Shown here piece after piece: positions 14,576 to 18,279 of a DNA stretch of 18,279 bases. Both the position numbers and the translations under genes were made by a program. The stretch comes from CAYOVG01 sp964407285 (lineage in GTDB: Bacteria; Desulfobacterota; Syntrophobacteria; Syntrophobacterales; Syntrophobacteraceae). Location: NCBI GenBank assembly GCA_964407285.1, contig CAYOVG010000115.1:1-18279 (forward strand). The letters run 5' to 3'. The notes beneath the pieces were generated by a model. The model was not told the DNA's origin, searched no databases, and worked only from the letters and a program-made list of their open reading frames with translations. How positions within the stretch are numbered: the stretch's first letter is position 1; each line of letters opens with the position of its first letter.

Positions 14576-14883
14576 AGAGCAAAATCTCTGCTGCCTTTTT
14601 GGGGATGCATCTGCCGACGTAACCCCGGCCCGCTGACGAGGCGCGCCGTAGCAGGTGGAAAACCCCTTCGCGCGGAGCCAAAGAGCATAATCCTTTCCGA
14701 AAATAACGGTTTCGGGCCTTATCGTTTTGCTTGAAGCTTTGGGGCTTGGGGCGGTCGCAAAAGACCTGCATGAACAACTGGAGCGAGAAATCGGAAATCG
14801 CAACGCCGTCCATCCGGGTCAACCGGCGGGGTTTCGGGGTTCGCCTCTCCGGAACGTCTCGATAAGCCCACCGGTTGCAGGAA

Positions 14884-15074
14884 GTTTACATCCAATGCCT
14901 TTCAAATAAGCCGATTACCGTCGCCCCCACGAAAGTGGGGGGCCGGAAAGCCTCGTAGAATCTGGATTCCCGCTTAAAGCATGCGGGAATGACGGGTGAG
15001 GGGCCGGCCCGAATGGGTTATCCGAGGCGCCCGCTGAGCAATGCTCCCTTATTTGAAAGGTATTGGGTTTACAT
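14884..15074. mobile_element. MITE-like element with 19-bp terminal inverted repeats and 8-bp target duplication
   Basis: CCAATGCCTTTCAAATAAG (14892-14910) and, inverted, CCAATACCTTTCAAATAAG (15066-15048) match at 18 of 19 positions. Directly outside them GTTTACAT is repeated on both sides (14884-14891 and 15067-15074). The element proper is therefore 175 bp, with no room for a transposase. By eye the ends resemble those of some IS4-family elements (IS231-type ends begin CATGCCCATCAA), but I cannot confirm the parent. It carries a REP-like repeat (14920-14994) and an 11-base palindrome GAGCAATGCTC (15036-15046). Confidence 0.75.
14920..14994 (+). repeat. REP-like composite dyad repeat, copy 2 (inside the MITE-like element)
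   Basis: The unit starts GTCGCCCCCAC and ends GCGGGAATGACG. It has the hairpins CCCCCAC-GAAA-GTGGGGG (14924-14941) and ATTCCCGC-N9-GCGGGAAT (14966-14990). It corresponds to the unit at 911-980 read on the other strand. Confidence 0.65.
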
Positions 15075-15129
15075 CATCATGTCAAATCGCATGCACATCC
15101 ACACACCAATCCCGCGGTCATGAAAACCG

Positions 15130-17061
15130 TCAGGCTTCCTCGCACGGAACCCCGCATGGCGGCGGCATCCCCGGCACACACCCCACGCTCGGGGCCAGGC
15201 GTTTCAGACACCGCTGCTCTTCCAGCATCCCGGCGAGCCTCCGCTCCATGGCCGAGTACATGGGATCGCCCGCCAGGTTGTGCTCTTCGAAAGGGTCCAG
15301 CGTAATATTGTACATCTCGTATTCTTCGGCAACGGGTTCCGTCTTCTCGGTGGTGAAACACACCGCCGCCTTGACCCCTCCCCGTATCGGGTCCTCGGGA
15401 CCGAATTCCCTCATCACGTCGTCCTTCGTCCCGGGACTCGTCCAAAACTGCGGGTTGTCGAAGTAACGCGAGTATTTCCATATCTCTTTCTCGCCTCGCG
15501 ATGTTTCAATGGTCGCGATAACCGTTTCGACGTGGTTGGGCTGGATGACCGAGTTGTACTGCCAACCGAACCAGTTCACCTGGTCGAGCCCCCTCGTGAT
15601 GTCGTCGTCCGTCATGAAGTAGATGGGGTCGTTCGCCCCTTCCGGTTCACCTTCACCGAGAATCAACGGCGAAAGGTCACGGCCCACAAGAGGCTGGACC
15701 TCGGTGTGGTCGCGGCTCACGGTGTCCAGCACATCGTCCATGTCGGCTCCCGCCAGGCCGAGCATGGTCGGCAGGAGATCGACGTGACTGGTCGGCATCT
15801 CCACTTCCCGGCGGTCGTTGAAGAGCCTTTTGTTGTGGAATATAAGCGGCACATGGATCACCTCCTCGTAGGCGCAGTACCACTTCTGGTGCAGGCCCCC
15901 GTGGGCCCCGAGCAGGTCCCCGTGGTCGGAGAGGAATATCACTATGGTGTCGTCGTAGAACCGTGAATTCCGGAGTTTCGTAAAAACTCGCAGCATCTGC
16001 TGGTCGACGTTTTTCTGCAGTTGATAGTAAAGACGGCGATAGTACGGAGTATTGATGATCGGCTGCAGGGCCTCCCCGTAGGTGATCCGGTAGCTTTCCT
16101 GGCACCTGGGCTTGTTGTTTTCCAACAGCCTCTCGTCTGCCGTCGGGGGCGCCGGAATAGCGGGAACCGTATCATCCACCGCAAAGTTGAAGTTCCGGAC
16201 CATGTGAGCGGTAGCGAAACCATAGATGGCGATGTCGTGCGGATTGACGAACGAAGCCACGATGAGCCAGGGGTCTTTGTCCCTATGATTTTGCAGATCG
16301 TCGATCAGACCGGTCACCTGGTCCGCGAAGCCGATATCCCGGCCGTTTACCCCCGTTGCGGCCGATGATCCCGAATCGCGGGGCGACTTGCCGTGAGGCT
16401 CCGGACCTATCCAGCCGGTGAAGCCGAAGCCGTCGAGCCGGTCGGCGCCAAGATAAAGCCGTTCCTTCTGAGGAAGCGGGACGCCGGTGTTCGAATCGTA
16501 GCTGAGAACGGGGTCGTGCGTTCCGGAAAGGAGCAGGTCCGCCGCGGAAACATGCCACTTGCCCTTATAGTAGGTCCGGTAGCCGGCCGCCCTGAAGTAG
16601 TCTCCCATTGTCGGCACGTTGTTCGGATCGAGCCAGAACGTGTCCGGATCATACGAGCCCTTCGCCACTCCGGTGGTCTGGGTGACTCCATGCAAAGAGG
16701 GATACTGGCCGGTGAAGATCGTGCCTCGAGCCGGAGCGCAGGCCGTGGCCCCGGTGTAATGCCGTTTGAACTCCATGCCGTTGTTCCTCAGCAATTCCTG
16801 TGTCACCAGGTTTTCCTTGCGCCACTGCCTGATTTGCTCATCTTCATACGCCGGAGGAAACCGTTCCTCATCGCACATGAGGATCAGAAAATTGGGCTTT
16901 CCATGGAGACGCCGATGGGGCAGAGAGATTTTGCGCTCTTTTCCTTCGGCCACCTCACGGCCTCCCCCGAATCCCCCGGCGGCGACGCCTCCCATGGTTC
17001 CGCCCATGATTTGCAGAAACCGGCGCCGGTCGAGTGTCCCACGATCTTTTTGCTCTCCCAT
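15130..17061 (-). CDS. Tat-exported sulfatase (type I, formylglycine-dependent)
   Basis: The 643-residue product is an alkaline-phosphatase-fold sulfatase that hydrolyses a sulfate ester. A twin-arginine signal (DRRRFLQIMGG, residues 11-21) followed by an Ala/Gly-rich stretch predicts folded export. The active-site signature is CAPARGTIFTG (108-118), where C108 would be converted to formylglycine, followed by GKWH (167-170), VNPHD (272-276), FLSDHGDLLGAHG (376-388) and K393. The N-terminal metal Asp is in LMCDEERFPP (61-70). The Cys-type signature can be matured by FGE or an anaerobic sulfatase-maturating enzyme; neither is visible here. AAGGAGG stands 7 bases before the ATG. The gene points leftward against the glycan cluster. 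The substrate is unknown; a sulfated glycan or a choline/aryl sulfate are both possible. Confidence 0.92.
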   Translation of the reverse strand: MGEQKDRGTLDRRRFLQIMGGTMGGVAAGGFGGGREVAEGKERKISLPHRRLHGKPNFLILMCDEERFPPAYEDEQIRQWRKENLVTQELLRNNGMEFKRHYTGATACAPARGTIFTGQYPSLHGVTQTTGVAKGSYDPDTFWLDPNNVPTMGDYFRAAGYRTYYKGKWHVSAADLLLSGTHDPVLSYDSNTGVPLPQKERLYLGADRLDGFGFTGWIGPEPHGKSPRDSGSSAATGVNGRDIGFADQVTGLIDDLQNHRDKDPWLIVASFVNPHDIAIYGFATAHMVRNFNFAVDDTVPAIPAPPTADERLLENNKPRCQESYRITYGEALQPIINTPYYRRLYYQLQKNVDQQMLRVFTKLRNSRFYDDTIVIFLSDHGDLLGAHGGLHQKWYCAYEEVIHVPLIFHNKRLFNDRREVEMPTSHVDLLPTMLGLAGADMDDVLDTVSRDHTEVQPLVGRDLSPLILGEGEPEGANDPIYFMTDDDITRGLDQVNWFGWQYNSVIQPNHVETVIATIETSRGEKEIWKYSRYFDNPQFWTSPGTKDDVMREFGPEDPIRGGVKAAVCFTTEKTEPVAEEYEMYNITLDPFEEHNLAGDPMYSAMERRLAGMLEEQRCLKRLAPSVGCVPGMPPPCGVPCEEA

Positions 17062-17239
17062 TGCAATTCCTCCTTACGATGGATTACAAAGAATGGTAAA
17101 TGCAAACCCGGTATTCATACGCCGAGGGGCAAAGAAACAACAATAGGCATAACTACTTAGTTTTTATGGATAATGACCGTGTGTCCACAGGCATGTAACC
17201 ATCGGCGCAGCCGGCTGATACCGTGAGAAAGGAATGCGC

Positions 17240-18279
17240 TTGACCATCCGGCGACTCGTTTATGTGGCGAACGTGCGGCTGCCTACCGAGAAAGCCCACG
17301 GGTTCCAGATATGCAAGATGTGCGAGGCCTTCGCCGACCGGGGCGTGGAGGTTCTGCTGCTGCATCCTTACCGGTTCCAGGTCGATTCGTCCCTGAAGAA
17401 TCGGTCCGCCTGCGGGTACTACGGCATACGCCCCAATTTCAGTATCCGCTCCACGCCGAACGTCGATGTTTCGATTCTCAACCTGCTGATGCCCGACAGA
17501 GCTTTCGCCCCCATATACTTCGTCCATTCCCTTCTGTGGGCGTTTTATGCCGTCCCGGCGGCGCGCAACCCGGGGGCGCAGGTCTACTTCACCCGTGACA
17601 TCACCGTTGCATACGGGCTGCTGCTGTCGGGACTTCCGACCATATTCGAATGCCACGCAATCCCCGGGAGGGCTCAAAGATACCTGCTCCGCCGCATCAC
17701 GGGGCATCCGTCACTGCGCATGGCCATCGCCCTCACCCATGCCATGCGCACGAGGCTTCTGGCCGAGGGGTTCCCGGACTCACGCGCCGTCGTGCTTCCC
17801 GACGGCGTGGATTTGTCCGCTTACGCCGGACTTCCCGAAAAGCGGGAATGCAGGCGCATGCTCGGACTCCCCCTCGACCGGCCCATTCTCGGGTTCCTGG
17901 GCCGGTTCCGCACCATGGAGATGGAGAAGGGCATTCCGGATATGATCGAAGCCATGGGACGCCTGCGCTCCCGTGCGCTTTGCGGGACGGCGGGCGTGGA
18001 ACCGATGCTCCTGTGCGTCGGCGGGCCGATGGAATGCGTTCCGGCCTATCTCGAACTCGCCCGCCGGGCGGGAGTGCCGGAGAGGTCCATGCTGTTCGTG
18101 GATCGTGTGCCCAACCGGGACACGCCTCTGTGGATACGCGCGTTCGATGTCGCCCTGATGCCCTGGCCGGCCACGGAACATCTCGCGTGTTTCGCTTCTC
18201 CCCTGAAGCTCTTTGAATACATGGTCCAGAAGTATCCTGGAAGCAAGAGGCTGCGTCCCCGTAATTTATGGAACCCGGG
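17240..18279 (+). CDS. glycosyltransferase family 4, partial and possibly disrupted
   Basis: The frame runs to the window end with 346 complete codons. LVYVANVRLPTEKAHGFQI at the N terminus and the segment VYFTRDITVAYGLLLSG are typical of a GT4 subgroup in polysaccharide loci. The donor domain has VVLPDGVDLSAY, ILGFLGRF, LLCVGGP and LMPWPATEHLACFASPLKLFEYM. Family members then continue with an A-x-G-x-P-I-V-A-S-type segment, but here the frame reads VQKYPGSKRLRPRNLWNPG. The change falls at about base 18224 and may be an insertion. The start is taken as TTG at 17240: AAAGGA lies 6 bases before it, while the ATG at 17234 directly abuts AAAGGA. It stands divergently to the sulfatase, with about 180 bases between them. 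Confidence 0.82.
   Translation, partial: MTIRRLVYVANVRLPTEKAHGFQICKMCEAFADRGVEVLLLHPYRFQVDSSLKNRSACGYYGIRPNFSIRSTPNVDVSILNLLMPDRAFAPIYFVHSLLWAFYAVPAARNPGAQVYFTRDITVAYGLLLSGLPTIFECHAIPGRAQRYLLRRITGHPSLRMAIALTHAMRTRLLAEGFPDSRAVVLPDGVDLSAYAGLPEKRECRRMLGLPLDRPILGFLGRFRTMEMEKGIPDMIEAMGRLRSRALCGTAGVEPMLLCVGGPMECVPAYLELARRAGVPERSMLFVDRVPNRDTPLWIRAFDVALMPWPATEHLACFASPLKLFEYMVQKYPGSKRLRPRNLWNP

Larger units (their letters stand above)
14508..15129. other. intergenic region between higB and the sulfatase
   Basis: These 622 bases hold the higBA promoter and inverted repeat (14530-14575), a leftward open frame of unknown standing (14556-14822, 88 codons, no recognised domain) and the MITE-like element (14884-15074) with its internal REP-like repeat. 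I see no complete gene that I can support. Confidence 0.6.

Noticed and set aside
14556..14822. 88-codon leftward frame upstream of higB
   Set aside because: No domain recognised, no clear ribosome site, and its end overlaps the higBA promoter. It is moderately plausible as a small protein or relic but not supportable as a gene.
14884..15075. CRISPR-like or attachment-site interpretation of the GTTTACAT repeats
   Set aside because: There are only two copies and they directly flank terminal inverted repeats, which fits a target duplication better.
17146..17174. GATAAT at 17169 as a -10 box for the last glycosyltransferase gene
   Set aside because: No acceptable -35 box at 16-18 bases upstream.

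Overview
The window is GC-rich (roughly 60% by eye) bacterial chromosome. The gene content suggests an anaerobic or microaerophilic proteobacterium, possibly a Desulfobacterota / Syntrophobacter-like organism: malonyl-CoA synthetase, M32 carboxypeptidase, a Tat-exported sulfatase, an EAL protein, and dispersed TCATTCCCGC-type palindromes. That assignment is an inference with low confidence; no rRNA, tRNA or phylogenetic marker is present.

Layout. (1) 1-772, minus: C-terminally cut EAL-domain c-di-GMP phosphodiesterase. (2) 773-1376: intergenic, with a REP-like dyad repeat and palindromes. (3) 1377-~1610, plus: 5' fragment of a PIN-domain toxin gene, broken off against the 3' end of the next gene. 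(4) 1710-4950, minus: M32 carboxypeptidase, and malonyl-CoA synthetase (matB), which probably starts at an internal GTG. (5) 4951-5457: divergent control region with two facing promoters, two related palindromes and a leader with three potential hairpins. (6) 5458-13661, plus: surface-glycan cluster of NAD-dependent sugar epimerase/dehydratase, GT4, Wzx-type flippase, GT4, GT4, CgeB-like putative glycosyltransferase and NodB-type polysaccharide deacetylase. Most genes are tightly packed; the exception is a 267-bp gap holding arrays of degenerate 7-nt repeats. (7) 13662-15129: accessory patch with an IS5-type transposase remnant, a higBA toxin-antitoxin pair with an operator-like inverted repeat over its promoter, and a 175-bp MITE-like element with 19-bp terminal inverted repeats and 8-bp target duplications. 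The MITE carries a second copy of the REP-like repeat. (8) 15130-17061, minus: Tat-signal sulfatase. (9) 17240-end, plus: another GT4 gene, whose conserved sequence stops abruptly about 56 bp before the window end.

How it fits together. The epimerase would supply a nucleotide sugar, the GT4 enzymes would build a lipid-linked oligosaccharide, the flippase would export it, and the deacetylase (perhaps also the sulfatase) would trim or modify the glycan. No initiating glycosyl-phosphotransferase, polymerase or chain-length regulator is seen, so the locus probably continues to the right. The patch with higBA, MITE and IS remnant looks inserted between two parts of the glycan locus. I see no clearly new multi-gene system. 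The most unusual items are the MITE, the heptamer arrays, the structured leader of the glycan operon and the promoter/operator overlap of higBA.
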